Source: Citroniella saccharovorans (lineage in GTDB: Bacteria; Bacillota; Clostridia; Tissierellales; Peptoniphilaceae). From it: a stretch of DNA of 64,000 bases. The notes beneath the pieces are model-generated. The model was not told the origin of the DNA and did no database searches. It was given only the letters and a program-made list of their open reading frames with translations. Within the stretch, counting starts at the first letter, position 1, and each line of letters starts with the position of its first letter. A program made the translations under genes and the position numbers. The stretch spans positions 186,001 to 250,000 of the forward strand of contig NZ_JAYKOT010000001.1 in the NCBI RefSeq assembly GCF_035481615.1, written 5' to 3'. Positions 10,512 to 19,165 of the stretch are shown here, piece after piece.

Positions 10512-10549
10512 AAAAGGCGATTAGATTTTTAATTTTCTAATCGCCTTTT
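10512..10549 (-). terminator. Hairpin with U-tract before the 74-aa gene
   Basis: A perfect 14-bp stem (aaaaggcgattaga / tctaatcgcctttt) is followed in the leftward direction by eight U, then attgca and the RBS of the next gene. It looks like an intrinsic terminator placed directly in front of a gene. Confidence 0.8.
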
Positions 10550-10641
10550 AAGTGTCATATTTATCTTTTTATTATCTCTGGCATACTTTTATACCTTTTC
10601 ATACTTAAAGTCTTTAATAATGCCTTTCCACCTCTTTTTAT

Positions 10642-11371
10642 CTATAAAGATTCTCCTACGTCATAGTTCATTTTTTTATTTAAACTTTTCTGTGTTAGTT
10701 TTTCTTTGTCTTCTTCATACCATTTTAAGATTGTCACATAGTGGTTTTGATAGGTCTTACCACTGCTTTCCATGTATCTGGATAGTTTATTTATCATTAT
10801 TTCTGTGTGTGAGTTTAATTTTTCTTTAAGATTTTTATATTCTTCTTTGCTTAATCTTACATTTTTAAATTCTCCATAAAAGATGGGGGTGGACTTTTTA
10901 TCTATCTCTCCCTCTCTATCTTTATCTATCTCTATATCTTTCTCTATCTCTATCTCTTGTCGGACATGGGTTGGACTCATTAAGGACAATGTCCTCTGTT
11001 TATTTTGTCTGTATCTTCTTTTTTTTCTCTGCCCAGGCTGTTTCTGATCCGATTAAGTTTGGTATTTCAGTTAGGTAATATTCATCATTTTCTGTTACAA
11101 CTTCTAATAAGCCTTGATTGATTAAATAATTAACTGTGACCATTACATCATCGTCTGTTTCATCTATGGTTAGTGCTAACTCTTTTATAAAATCACTTTC
11201 TACTCCGTCATAATAGAGTTTGCCCTCATCTTTTAGGCTTAGTAATAAAAGTTTGAGGTAGATTATCGTGTAGGTATCTCCTCCCGATATTCTCCTTAGT
11301 CTTTTTATCCTCTTGTCTGTGAAAAATTCTTCCTTTAGTTTTATCCAATAATATCTTTTGTTTGCTGCCAT
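10642..11371 (-). CDS. Phage-type replisome organizer, frameshifted (IME1)
   Basis: The N-terminal half is 11371-11000 (MAANKRYYWIKLKEEFFTDKR...) and the C-terminal half is in another frame at about 11020-10642. A run of eight A (plus-strand T-run 11019-11026) joins them; one A fewer restores a continuous protein of about 242 aa. IME2 has an intact relative at 24580-25332 that aligns over the whole length, which shows where the frame should run. The family resembles the N-terminal domain of phage replisome organizers, which bind the origin and load helicase. The middle carries an acidic/basic repeat (EIEIEKDIEIDKD). Confidence 0.8.
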
Positions 11372-11395
11372 TCTAATCCTCCTTGCAATAAAAAA

Positions 11396-11421
11396 AGAAG
11401 TAGATTTTTTTCTCTACTTCT
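11396..11421 (-). terminator. Hairpin with U-tract before the replisome organizer
   Basis: The stem agaagtaga / tctacttct is followed leftward by seven U, then attgca and the AGGAGG ribosome-binding site of the replisome organizer. It has the same architecture as the hairpin at 10512. Confidence 0.8.
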
Positions 11422-11437
11422 CCTTATAATTTATATT

Positions 11438-12469
11438 TTATTTTTCCTTATATTTTTTAATAACTTTTTCTACTTGTTCTTCAAGCTCTTCCCTATCTGG
11501 TATATACAAAGTATATTTTGATGCGAATATTTTATTTGATAAATTTCCTAAGGCGTATTCTGCTTGTACTCCGTCTTTGTCTGTACATAAGATTATACCT
11601 ATTGGTTCATTGTCCATCTCGTCATTGACTTCTGCCTTATAATAATTGAGATACATATTTATTTGCCCAACTGCTTCCGGCATAAGCTTACTTGTTTTTA
11701 GTTCGATTAAGACATAAGACCTTAATATTTTATTATAAAATACCATATCCACATAATAGTGGGTGTTGCCGAGCGTTACCCTTTGCTGACTACCTACATA
11801 CATAAATCCCTTGCCAAGTTCAAGCAAGAATTTTTCGATATGATCTATGAGTGCTTTTTCTAAATCACTTTCCATCATTGGTTTTTCTTCTGGCAAGCCT
11901 AGAAATTCAAACACATAAGGGTCTTTTACAAGGTCAGATGCTTTATTTATTTCATTGCCCTTTAAGGCTAGGTCTAGGACTTTTTCTTTGTTCTCTTCTC
12001 CTGATGATAAGAGCAATCTTTCAAAAAGTGAGGTTTTAATTTGTCTTTTAAGCTCTCTTACTGACCAGTTTGCATTTATACTCTCTTTTTCATAGAAGCT
12101 TCGCTTTTTCTCATCGCTGATAGATAAGAGTTCGCAATAATGGGACCAGGTCAATTTGCCAGACAGTGTCTGGCAAATTGGATATGATAAATATAGGTTT
12201 CTCATATTCTGTAAATTAGACCTTGAAAATCCTCTGCCATACTCTCTTGTAAGCTGTCTTGATAAGTCATTTATAAGCTCTTTGCCATACTCTGCTCTTT
12301 CTGAATGACCTTGCTCATCTTCTACGATAATACGTCCAATCTCCCAGTAAGTTTGAACTAAAATATTATTGACTTCTCTTGCGACTTCATTTCTTGCCTT
12401 ATCCATTAATGTTTTTATACTATTAAAAACATCATCATGAACTCTATCTATGTTATTTTTGTTATTCAT
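11438..12469 (-). CDS. DUF1016/YhcG-type PD-(D/E)XK nuclease-like protein
   Basis: This 343-aa protein has an N-terminal DUF1016 helical domain (VHDDVFNSIKTLMDKARNEVAREVNNILVQTYWEIGRIIVE, up to about residue 170). The C-terminal part contains a nuclease-like core: DMVFYNKILRSYVLIELKTSKL at about 240-262 supplies D and E-x-K. The family is common in mobile islands and is suspected in DNA processing or phage defence. It lies alone between hairpin-bounded segments of IME1, so it looks like cargo and not a transfer gene. Confidence 0.8.
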   Translation of the reverse strand: MNNKNNIDRVHDDVFNSIKTLMDKARNEVAREVNNILVQTYWEIGRIIVEDEQGHSERAEYGKELINDLSRQLTREYGRGFSRSNLQNMRNLYLSYPICQTLSGKLTWSHYCELLSISDEKKRSFYEKESINANWSVRELKRQIKTSLFERLLLSSGEENKEKVLDLALKGNEINKASDLVKDPYVFEFLGLPEEKPMMESDLEKALIDHIEKFLLELGKGFMYVGSQQRVTLGNTHYYVDMVFYNKILRSYVLIELKTSKLMPEAVGQINMYLNYYKAEVNDEMDNEPIGIILCTDKDGVQAEYALGNLSNKIFASKYTLYIPDREELEEQVEKVIKKYKEK

Positions 12470-12557
12470 ACAAGCACCTCTTTGACCTCTTAATTGTTCT
12501 AATTATATCATAAATATTGTGTTTATTCAATTTTATATCCTTTCTACATTGATATGT

Positions 12558-12677
12558 TCCAGATTTTCGATAATCGAAATTCTTGATTTCCGATTTTCGG
12601 AATTCTGGACTTCTGCTTTTTGGAAGTCTTGTTATTATGGTTATCTAAGGGTGTAACTTTTTGTTACTCCCTTAGAT
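12558..12677 (-). other. Cluster of four hairpins between the pcfB-like and DUF1016 genes
   Basis: An outer stem tccaga/tctgga (12558-12563 with 12604-12609) encloses two near-perfect palindromes, ttttcgataatcgaaa and ttccgattttcggaa, forming a three-way junction. Beside it lies gacttc...gaagtc (12608-12628). Then comes a terminator-like stem, ctaaggg...cccttag, ending at the pcfB stop (about 12647-12677). It could be a structured RNA, a set of operators, or a terminator plus promoter for the DUF1016 gene. The function is unknown. Confidence 0.5.
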
Positions 12678-13199
12678 TTCTCTGGTCATATCTTTTTTGT
12701 TTGGTTTTACTTTTTCTTTTACTTTCCTTTTGACTTTCTCTTTTGTCTTATCCTTGTTATTGGATAGGTCTTTGTATTTCTTTATTTGTTTTAGGATACT
12801 TTCTTTTTCTTTTTTATTTTCCTTGGCTATGACTTGCTTAAAGGCATATTCCATTACTTTTATATCTTTGGCTTGGAAGAATATTTCATAGTTTTGGTTT
12901 TCTTTGTTTTTCATTACTGAAAAACTTACTCCAAGTTTGTTTAGTTCTTTTTTTAAGTCTTTGAGGTCACTTTGATCTATGCTTATATTTTCTAGTTGTC
13001 CTTTTTTGTAGAGGTCTTTTATTTTCATTTCATCGCCCATAAGACTTTTTAAGTTTCCGTTTGCTTTTTCTAAAGTATCATTCATCTTTTTTCTTATTTC
13101 TTTTTCAAGATTGATTGATTCTTTTGCTGCCTTTATTGTGTATGATATTATGGTTTGTGCTGCTTGACCTGCTTCTTTGCTTATTTCTTCGTTTATCAT
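12672..13199 (-). CDS. PcfB-like (DUF3801) protein of IME1
   Basis: A 175-aa protein similar in layout and motifs to the ICE copy at 38743-39234. Both contain a segment like DLKxLKKELNKxGVxFSxxK and FFQAKDIKVMExAFKxx, followed by a basic Lys-rich tail. PcfB helps the coupling protein PcfC/VirD4 dock relaxosomes. IME1 has this protein but no VirD4, so it may adapt IME1's relaxase to the host ICE coupling protein. A good RBS lies upstream, next to a hairpin/U-tract leader at 13231-13262. Confidence 0.75.
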   Translation of the reverse strand: MINEEISKEAGQAAQTIISYTIKAAKESINLEKEIRKKMNDTLEKANGNLKSLMGDEMKIKDLYKKGQLENISIDQSDLKDLKKELNKLGVSFSVMKNKENQNYEIFFQAKDIKVMEYAFKQVIAKENKKEKESILKQIKKYKDLSNNKDKTKEKVKRKVKEKVKPNKKDMTREI

Positions 13200-13230
13200 G
13201 TTTTATCTCCTTTGCTTGAATTAAAAAAAA

Positions 13231-13262
13231 GGAAGTATAGGCTTTAATTTTTCTATACTTCC
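13231..13262 (-). terminator. Hairpin with U-tract before the pcfB-like gene
   Basis: The stem ggaagtatag / ctatacttcc is followed leftward by eight U, then the RBS AAAGGAG and the start of the 175-aa gene. Confidence 0.75.
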
Positions 13263-13382
13263 CTTTGATTGTTTTTATTTTATTGTTTTTGGTGGTGGAA
13301 TGCTTTATTTTGATGTTTTTATATATTTCTTAGGTATTTGTACCTTTTATACTTTAAAATAGCTTACAATGCCTTTCCACCT

Positions 13383-13556
13383 TTAGTAGTTTATGTGTGT
13401 TCTTTTGTCTGATAGATAGTTTTTCATGTTGGAATATAATATCTGTATTTCTTCATTGTTCATTGATTTTATTTCTTCTGTGCTTTTATATGTTTTGTAT
13501 GTTCCATCTTCATTTGCTTTTATGAGTTCATCTATTAGCTCTTGCCTTTTATTCAT
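13383..13556 (-). CDS. Small acidic protein of IME1 (57 aa)
   Basis: This short reading frame starts with an ATG at 13556, preceded by a strong GGAGG ribosome-binding site, and reads MNKRQELIDELIKANEDG..., ending RTHINY. It sits between the relaxase and the pcfB-like gene on the same strand. No family is recognised. The good RBS, the predicted helices and the position in the mobilization operon support a real gene. Directly after its stop is the motif GGTGGAAAGGCATT, also found after the replisome organizer at 10620. Confidence 0.55.
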   Translation of the reverse strand: MNKRQELIDELIKANEDGTYKTYKSTEEIKSMNNEEIQILYSNMKNYLSDKRTHINY

Positions 13557-13629
13557 CTCTATTACCTCCTAGAACGGTTTTTATTTTCTTGGTCATATTA
13601 TAGCTTGGATAAGTTATTTTTACCAGGTC

Positions 13630-15271
13630 TTATCTTTCTTGATCTATTTTCTTGTTTTTCATCATTTCTCTGTATTCATTATCTTTATTAACTTGGTCTT
13701 GGAATTTTTTAATCTGTGCTATTACACTTGGTTTTTCACCTTGTTTTATTAACTTATCTATTTCTATAGATAAATCTATTCCGAGTTCTTTGTTTACAAA
13801 ATCTACTGAATATTTTATATGATTAATTTCCTGGTATTCATCTTTTATCTTGTCTTTTTCTTTATTTATTTCTTCAAGATTTGCCATTAAAAGATTTTTT
13901 TCTTCATTCCATTTTTTAGGACTTAGTTTTTCCTTATCTGATAGGAGTTTTTTTAATTTCTCTCTTACTACCTTATATTGGTCTATATCTTTCTTATGTT
14001 TATTATAAAATGCTTCTTTTGTGAATATATTTTTCTTTTGATATTCTTCATAAACTTCTTTTTCTGCTTTGTAGATTTCATAGTATAAAATTTTCTTTTC
14101 TACATCTTCCATTTCTTTATGGATTGTCTTTGCTTTTTTATTTAGAGTATAACTATTAGACTTTAAAGTTTCTATTTTTGTTTGCAACTGACCTATGGTT
14201 TCTATGTCATTTTTACTTAAATAACTATATGCACTTGTTAGCTTTTTGAAGTCATATTTTTCTTTATTAGTTTTGGCATATCCTTTTAGATATTTACTTT
14301 TTTCTTTTTGAATTTCTGAATAAGTTAATAGATAATTTGTTAGATTGAAAAGTTTAGGATTGTCTATTACCTTATCTCTTTCTATATCCTTAAATTTTTC
14401 ATAAGCAGTAGATAAGTTATCTAATAAATTTCCTATCCAACACTTTAATGTTTTTATCTCTTCTTTTATTGTTTTTACAAGGTTATTATATTTTCTTATT
14501 TCTCTATTATAGTTTCCCTTGTCAGTTTCTATTCCTTTTCTTTCCATTGCACTTGCTGCTGATCCTAAGTGGATTGTCGGTAGATAATCTGAATTTTGTC
14601 TTTTAAAACTCCTATGGTCTACTCTTTTTTCTATATTATTTTTTCCTAGATATTCATTGCAAAGGCTAGAAAAATTTTCTCTCCATTTTTCTACATTGCC
14701 TTTATCATTCCAGCTTGTTAGTTCTACTTTTCTTGTCTTTGGTTTTCCATTTTTGTTTAATACTTTTTTTCCTTTTTCATCTAGGATATATTCTTTTTTT
14801 GACTTTGCTAAGAACTCTCCTTTTTCGTTTATGGGTCGCATTATGGTCATTATATGACAATGGATATTTCCATTTTTGTCTTGACTCTCATCATGAATTG
14901 CATAATCTACTATCATTCCTTGTGATGTTAGATTTTCTTTTATAAATCTTTCAACTAGGTTTTTATTTTCACTTAAAGTTAATTCTTTTGGTAGTCCTAT
15001 TATGAATTGTCTTGCTAGTTGTGCATTAGAATTTTTTTTCTGCCATTTCTACTTTGTTCCATAAGGTAGACCTATCATTAAATTCTTTTGGTATATGATC
15101 AGGCAATATTATATTTTTTACTAATACTTTTTCTTTTCTTGTATAGTCATGGGTTACTCCGTCCCATTCATTTTTTATTTTTTCTCCACTTATATATGCT
15201 GCACTTGCTACTGCACTTTTTCCTTTTCCTCTTGATATTATGTTTACTGAAAAATGAAAACTGTCTGCCAT
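13630..15271 (-). CDS. mobL: MobA/MobL relaxase of IME1, frameshifted
   Basis: This is the relaxase that nicks oriT and pilots the strand. The start is the ATG at 15271 (MADSFHFSVNIISRGKGKSAVASAA), with a GGAAG RBS. A run of eight A (plus-strand T-run 15032-15039) breaks the frame; one A fewer joins the 82-residue front to NSNAQLARQF and the rest, giving about 546 aa. The metal-binding HUH-type motif is IHCHIMTIMRPIN. The second half is a long coiled coil. The intact IME2 relaxase (25369-26994) matches it along its length and confirms the expected frame. Confidence 0.87.
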
Positions 15272-15388
15272 TTTTATCACTTCCTTTCTTTCTTGTTGTT
15301 TCACCCTATCGGGTACAAGTAGGTGGAGGTTTAATAGATTTTTTATAGCCTCTTTGTGAATGAGTGTTTTGAAATGATAGAATAGAAA

Positions 15389-15451
15389 AAGCCGACTACT
15401 GAATTAATTTTTGTTGTTTTACCCTTACGGGTACAGGCAGTTAGTCGGCTT
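15389..15451. repeat. Inverted repeat in the oriT region
   Basis: aagccgactactg and cagttagtcggctt pair with one bulge, enclosing a smaller hairpin (acccttacgggt). Confidence 0.7.
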
Positions 15452-15472
15452 AATTGTTTTGTTCATTTCAAA

Positions 15473-15526
15473 TTTTAAAAGTCAAGGGCGAGCCTTAGCG
15501 AGTTTATTTACCCTTGACTTTTAAAA
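15473..15526. repeat. Perfect 16-bp inverted repeat in the oriT region
   Basis: ttttaaaagtcaaggg (15473-15488) pairs perfectly with cccttgacttttaaaa (15511-15526) around a 22-nt loop. It lies 50 bp from the nic-like core. It could be a relaxosome binding site or a bidirectional terminator. Confidence 0.8.
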
Positions 15527-15575
15527 AGCGAATGGTTGTTGCTCCCTGCAAGGGTTTGGCTCTAAAGGCACGCAA

Positions 15576-15605
15576 GCACCCTTTAGGGTGTATAATTGCG
15601 CCCTT
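15576..15605 (+). other. oriT: oriT core with MOBQ-like nic sequence (IME1)
   Basis: The hairpin gcaccctttagggtg is followed by tataattgcgccctt. An inverted repeat next to a (T)AA(T/G)TGCGCCCT nic sequence is the known pattern of RSF1010/MOBQ-type origins. The same 30 bp occurs, perfectly conserved, at 27138-27167 in IME2, on the opposite strand. Another shared block, gctccctgcaaggg, lies at 15541-15554. Confidence 0.75.
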
Positions 15606-15620
15606 GTAACCAAGGGACAA

Positions 15621-15936
15621 TTATGTTATTTCATCTTTAGATGATTTTTCTACATTATCATCTATTCTTTCTTCTAAAATTTCCATTATGTTTAATCTTA
15701 TTTCTTCATCATTTAACATTTTTATTAACTTATAAAATTCATCTTTTGTTAAATCAGTACTTTCTTCAAAAATACTTTCAAACACCGCTCCTTTTTCTAT
15801 AAGTCTTTTGTTTCTTGCTTTTCTTTCTTGTTCATTAAGTTTTTTCTTCAACTGTCTTTTCTGATTTTGTAATTGCTTGATGCTTTCTTCTTTCTTTTTC
15901 GATCTGTTCTTCAATACTTAATCTTTTACTTGTCAT
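15621..15936 (-). CDS. DUF3847-like mobilization accessory protein, frameshifted (IME1)
   Basis: The likely start is the ATG at 15936 after the RBS AAGGAAGG, reading MTSKRLSIEEQIEKK. A run of five A (plus-strand T-run 15895-15899) has one A too many; correcting it joins this start to EESIKQLQNQKRQLKKKLNEQ and gives about 104 aa. It has a coiled-coil N-terminal half and ends acidic. It corresponds in position and sequence (ER KxRNxRLIxxG motif) to 27235-27564 in IME2. A DNA-binding relaxosome accessory function is likely. Confidence 0.7.
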
Positions 15937-15959
15937 AATATTTCCTTCCTTAAAATAAA

Positions 15960-15989
15960 AAAACGACTAGATTTTTTCTAATCGTTTTT
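15960..15989 (-). terminator. Hairpin with U-tract before the DUF3847-like gene
   Basis: The stem aaacgactaga / tctaatcgttt has one G-U pair and is followed leftward by seven U and the RBS of the next gene. Confidence 0.7.
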
Positions 15990-15993
15990 CAGC

Positions 15994-16134
15994 TTAGTGT
16001 TTTAATACAACTTGTTTTGTCGCTTCTATTTTTTTGTCTGCCCATATTACAACATGCCCTGAAGTTCCAAAGTTCCGTAACTTTTTATGATTAATTATAC
16101 TGAAAGCAATTTGATATAATTCTTGTTTATTCAT
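15994..16134 (-). CDS. Small protein of IME1 (46 aa)
   Basis: The frame starts with an ATG at 16134 after the RBS TTGGAGAAG and reads MNKQELYQIAFSIINHKKLRNFGTSG..., ending VVLKH. It ends just before the hairpin at 15960-15989. No family is recognised. The clear RBS and the position in the same-strand operon support expression. Confidence 0.5.
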   Translation of the reverse strand: MNKQELYQIAFSIINHKKLRNFGTSGHVVIWADKKIEATKQVVLKH

Positions 16135-16179
16135 TTTCTTCTCCAATATTATTTAGCTTAATAATACGTTATTCTTTTT

Positions 16180-16704
16180 TCAAAACACTAAGTTATTCAG
16201 TTCACCATCAAGAACTTTTATAGTTTCATTTCTTTCCTTATCCTCTTGATTGTCATATAAAAGTTGTTCAATAAACTCCCATATATCTTCTAGTTTACGT
16301 CTAATATGATAGAATAACAAAGCATCCGTATTGATTAAAAAATCTTTGTGTAATTTCAGGTATATGTTCATAAATACATCATAATATGGCTTATCAACAA
16401 AAAACATGAGATCAGCTTTTACTGGAGCCAATTTCAAGCCTTCCCAGTCAATTAGAACTAACTGCTCATCCCGTTGCATCAAGTTCCAATTATGAATATC
16501 TGTATGGCATAGGGCCATTTTAGGATTACTTCGTCTTAGAATCTCCGACAGTCCTTCAACTCTGTCAATAGATTGTTCAAGGGGTTTTATGTGTGCCCCA
16601 AGCAAGCATTTTAAGTCCATGGGAAGACTGGCGCATTCTTTACGCAATACTTGTTTTAGCTGTTTCAGAAATGGCAAGCTAAAATCTTCCCTAATTAGTT
16701 GCAC
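16180..16704 (-). pseudogene. Truncated aminoglycoside/spectinomycin phosphotransferase
   Basis: The frame begins with a possible GTG at 16704 and covers 174 aa of the C-terminal kinase lobe. The Brenner motif CHTDIHNWNLM and the metal-binding IDWEGLKL are present. The N-terminal ATP-binding lobe is missing; full enzymes are about 300 aa. It resembles the spectinomycin phosphotransferase reported beside erm(TR) in streptococcal elements. It is unlikely to confer resistance. It lies downstream of erm(TR) on the same strand. Confidence 0.75.
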
Positions 16705-16876
16705 ATATACCTACTATATCAATAAATTTTGAGTTATCATTGACTATATTAGTTGCTATTATCAGAATAGTCGTCGATAACTATATTTTCGTGCAAATAT
16801 GCAAATAAGTAAAATGATAGTTATGTTATATCATAATAATTGAAAATAATAGAATGCATTTTTCAATGTAATAAGA

Positions 16877-16909
16877 TTAAGCGTTCTCTTAAAGTTAGAG
16901 AACGCTTAA
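16877..16909. terminator. Terminator after erm(TR)
   Basis: A 13-bp perfect stem, ttaagcgttctct / agagaacgcttaa, with T-rich flanks on both sides lies 12 bp downstream of the erm stop codon. Confidence 0.8.
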
Positions 16910-16920
16910 TTATTTTTAAT

Positions 16921-17652
16921 TTATTGAAATAATTTGTAACTATTGAAAACAGACAAAAATTGTTCATTGGATAATTTATCAAGATCAGTAACATTCGCAT
17001 GCTTCAGCACCTGTCTTAATTGATTTTTAGTAAAAAGAACATGATATTCCCTGTTTACCCATTTATAAACGAAAAATCTATACTTTTTGTAGTCCTTCTT
17101 TAAAATAAATGGTTTATGCCTTTCAAGTACAATCAATACAGAATCTACATTAGGCTTAGGGTGAAAATATGCTCGTGGCACTTTTTTAAGAATTTTTATA
17201 TCCATTTCCACCATTAACAGCAAACCTAAAGCTCGTTGGGTATTTTGCAACCTTTTAGCAAATCCCCTCTCTACAATAAGGTAGCTATATTTCGCTTGAC
17301 TATCAAAAGCAATCTTTTTTACAATATCAGTACTAATATTGTAGGGAATATTACCAAATATTTTATAGTCTGTATTTTTAGGAAAGCTAAACTTCAAAAT
17401 ATCCTCATGAATAACTTTTATATTCTGAAAAGGTTCAACTGCTTTTTTCGTGGAATGACATAAACCTTCATCAATCTCTATAGCATTCACCCGTTGACTC
17501 ATTTCCACAAGTTCCTTGGTAAAATGTCCTTTTCCTGACCCAATTTCTATTATTTTATCTTGTTTATTGATATTCGTATATTTTAATATTTCCTTTACAT
17601 GCTTTTTAGATGTAATGAAATTTTGCGTATTTTTCGGGTTTTTCTGTTTCAT
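16921..17652 (-). CDS. erm(TR): 23S rRNA adenine N6-dimethyltransferase Erm(A) subclass TR
   Basis: This 243-aa enzyme dimethylates A2058 of 23S rRNA and so confers macrolide-lincosamide-streptogramin B resistance. The AdoMet site EIGSGKGHF lies at residues 36-44 and the catalytic NIPY at 100-103. The start MKQKNPKNTQNFITSKKHVK and the end FNSYKLFQ match the Erm(TR) form I recall and differ from Erm(A) and Erm(B). Two leader peptides and an attenuator hairpin precede it, so expression should be inducible. The gene is intact although its neighbours are broken. Confidence 0.95.
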   Translation of the reverse strand: MKQKNPKNTQNFITSKKHVKEILKYTNINKQDKIIEIGSGKGHFTKELVEMSQRVNAIEIDEGLCHSTKKAVEPFQNIKVIHEDILKFSFPKNTDYKIFGNIPYNISTDIVKKIAFDSQAKYSYLIVERGFAKRLQNTQRALGLLLMVEMDIKILKKVPRAYFHPKPNVDSVLIVLERHKPFILKKDYKKYRFFVYKWVNREYHVLFTKNQLRQVLKHANVTDLDKLSNEQFLSVFNSYKLFQ

Positions 17653-17670
17653 TATAAACTTCTCCTTGCC

Positions 17671-17707
17671 GGTTATAATGAACTAATCTTAAGAGCTCAT
17701 TATAACC
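17671..17707 (-). promoter_or_regulatory. erm(TR) translational attenuator hairpin
   Basis: ggttataatga...tcattataacc forms a long stem immediately after leader peptide 2 and before the erm RBS (AAGGAGAAG). Ribosome stalling on the leaders would rearrange it and free the RBS. Confidence 0.8.
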
Positions 17708-17709
17708 AA

Positions 17710-17769
17710 TTATTTTTGGTTTGGTTGATAATGAAATCTCTCAATAACAAATATAGAAAACATACCCAT
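17710..17769 (-). CDS. erm(TR) leader peptide 2
   Basis: A 19-residue peptide, MGMFSIFVIERFHYQPNQK, with the strong RBS AAAGGAGG. It contains the IFVI stalling motif known from erm(A)/erm(C) leaders. Macrolide-dependent stalling here induces the methylase. Confidence 0.88.
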   Translation of the reverse strand: MGMFSIFVIERFHYQPNQK

Positions 17770-17795
17770 ACCTTTACCTCCTTTAATTTTTTTCA

Positions 17796-17843
17796 TTATA
17801 AATGAGATAAAGTAATATCTACTACTGCAATACATGTACACAT
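17796..17843 (-). CDS. erm(TR) leader peptide 1
   Basis: A 15-residue peptide, MCTCIAVVDITLSHL, with the RBS GGAGGAG, upstream of leader 2. It contains the IAVV stalling motif of the Erm(A)-type two-leader attenuator. Confidence 0.85.
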   Translation of the reverse strand: MCTCIAVVDITLSHL

Positions 17844-17867
17844 ATTTAACTCCTCCTTATGCAACTG

Positions 17868-17896
17868 ATTATATAACTTTTAATTTCTCTATTCAA
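17868..17896 (-). promoter_or_regulatory. erm(TR) promoter
   Basis: On the minus strand, TTGAAT (-35, 17891-17896) and TATAAT (-10, 17868-17873) are separated by 17 bp, about 25 bp before leader peptide 1. Confidence 0.75.
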
Positions 17897-18060
17897 TAAA
17901 GTTCTGTGCTAATCTACCTCACCCTATGGATTTTTAATCCCGAAACATCAAATGTCATCTGTCAAATGCCCTATTTAAAAGGGTCAAAAAACGGTATTTT
18001 TTAGCCTGTTTTTGACCCAATTTTCGTACTCAAACCACTACATGTTGTGGTTGACTCCTA

Positions 18061-18699
18061 TTATTCCTTGTCCAAACCACAATACGTCATCAGAATTGCT
18101 GCTTCAACGTGTCCGATAACCGTAGCCCATGCTGCACCCGAAAGACCTTGCCCTAATACCCATACGAACAGATAATCTAAAATTATGTTTGTCACAAACC
18201 CTGCAATCATAGAAAACATTGCATAAGACGAGCCGCCGTGATTACGGATGAACGGAACTAAACCAGTTCCTATAATCTGTAAACCTGCGCCTAACGCAAT
18301 AATAGAAATATAGTCCTCTCCCAAAGAAAGAAGCTGATTTCCTGCTCCTAACAGCCTTAAAAGGAAACTGCTCAAAAAGAAAAATGTGATTGTTACAAAA
18401 ACACTTGTGACAATTAACAGCCACACAGCTCCCGCAGTAAACGCTTTTGCTCGTGCCTCCTTTTTTTCGGCTCTGCTGATTGAATAATAAATTGCTCCTC
18501 CCATTCCAATTCCCGTTCCCAGAGATTGAATGACTGCCACAAGGGGATATGCTATGTTTATAGCGGAAACGCCTATATCTCCCATACTGTTTCCGACAAA
18601 AAAACCATCAACAATCGCATATACTCCAGATAATGCAAAAGATAATACGGAGGGAATTACATATTGAAAAAAAATTCTAATGTCATGCTTATATTTCAT
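18061..18699 (-). pseudogene. Truncated MATE-family efflux pump
   Basis: The 212-aa product holds only the N-terminal half of a MATE transporter (usually about 450 aa), including FFVGNSMGDIGVSAINIAYP and six hydrophobic spans. It stops after MTYCGLDKE at a junction with the erm region. A pump lacking the second six-helix bundle is unlikely to work. Its start lies 10 bp inside the end of marR. An inverted repeat gggtcaaaaa...tttttgaccc follows at about 17978-18020, near the likely recombination point. Confidence 0.8.
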
Positions 18700-19148
18700 T
18701 ATTTTTTCCCTCTGCTTTTCCGAGTAGCTTTACAAACAAGGCGGCATCTTCATTAAATCGCTTCATACGTTCTATCCCCATCTCATCAATTGCATTCATT
18801 TCCACTTTTTCGAAGTTTAGACAAAATGGTTTTTGCATATTCTTTTCCCTTTGGTGTAAAGCAGATTGTCTTGCGCCTTTTGTCTGTCCGCATAGGAGAC
18901 AATTCGACCAAGCCCTGTTTTTCAAAATCTTTCAAAATCATGTTCACTGTCTGCTTGGGAACCAACCATCTTTGACTGATTTTTTTCTGTGTGCATTCTT
19001 CCTTACTATCATAAATCGCAGAAAGCACTAACAGACTGTTGGCAGATAATCCATTTGCCTTTGCCCATTCTTCATACATACAGTTCCATTCCTGCCATGT
19101 TGTATAGTATTGATTTAGTTGTTCCATAAATTGAATATTTTTTATCAT
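18689..19148 (-). CDS. MarR-family regulator, frameshifted
   Basis: The first 112 residues (from MIKNIQFMEQLNQYYTTW) contain the winged helix: KKISQRWLVPKQTVNMILKDFEKQGLVE and the wing RTDKRRKT. A run of five A (plus-strand T-run 18806-18810) breaks the frame. One A fewer continues as KVEMNAIDEMGIERMKRFNEDAALFVKLL, the normal C-terminal dimerization helix, giving about 152 aa. It overlaps the MATE start and most likely represses itself and the pump. Twin operator-like repeats lie in its promoter. Confidence 0.85.
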
Positions 19149-19165
19149 AATATCCTCCTCACATT

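Larger units (their letters stand above)
15272..15620. other. Gene-free, structured oriT region of IME1
   Basis: This 349-bp stretch holds no gene. It contains two similar hairpin boxes (accctatcgggt at about 15303 and acccttacgggt at 15421), both preceded by tgttgttt. It also contains the stems at 15389-15451 and 15473-15526 and the oriT core at 15576-15605. The density of inverted repeats and the place upstream of the relaxase fit a transfer origin. Confidence 0.7.

Noticed and set aside
15541..15620. CRISPR-like repeats around the oriT core
   Set aside because: The repeats are single inverted pairs, not evenly spaced direct repeats with spacers.
17978..18020. IS end at the gggtcaaaaa...tttttgaccc inverted repeat
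   Set aside because: No transposase and no second element end; it is best read as a hairpin near the truncation point of the MATE gene.
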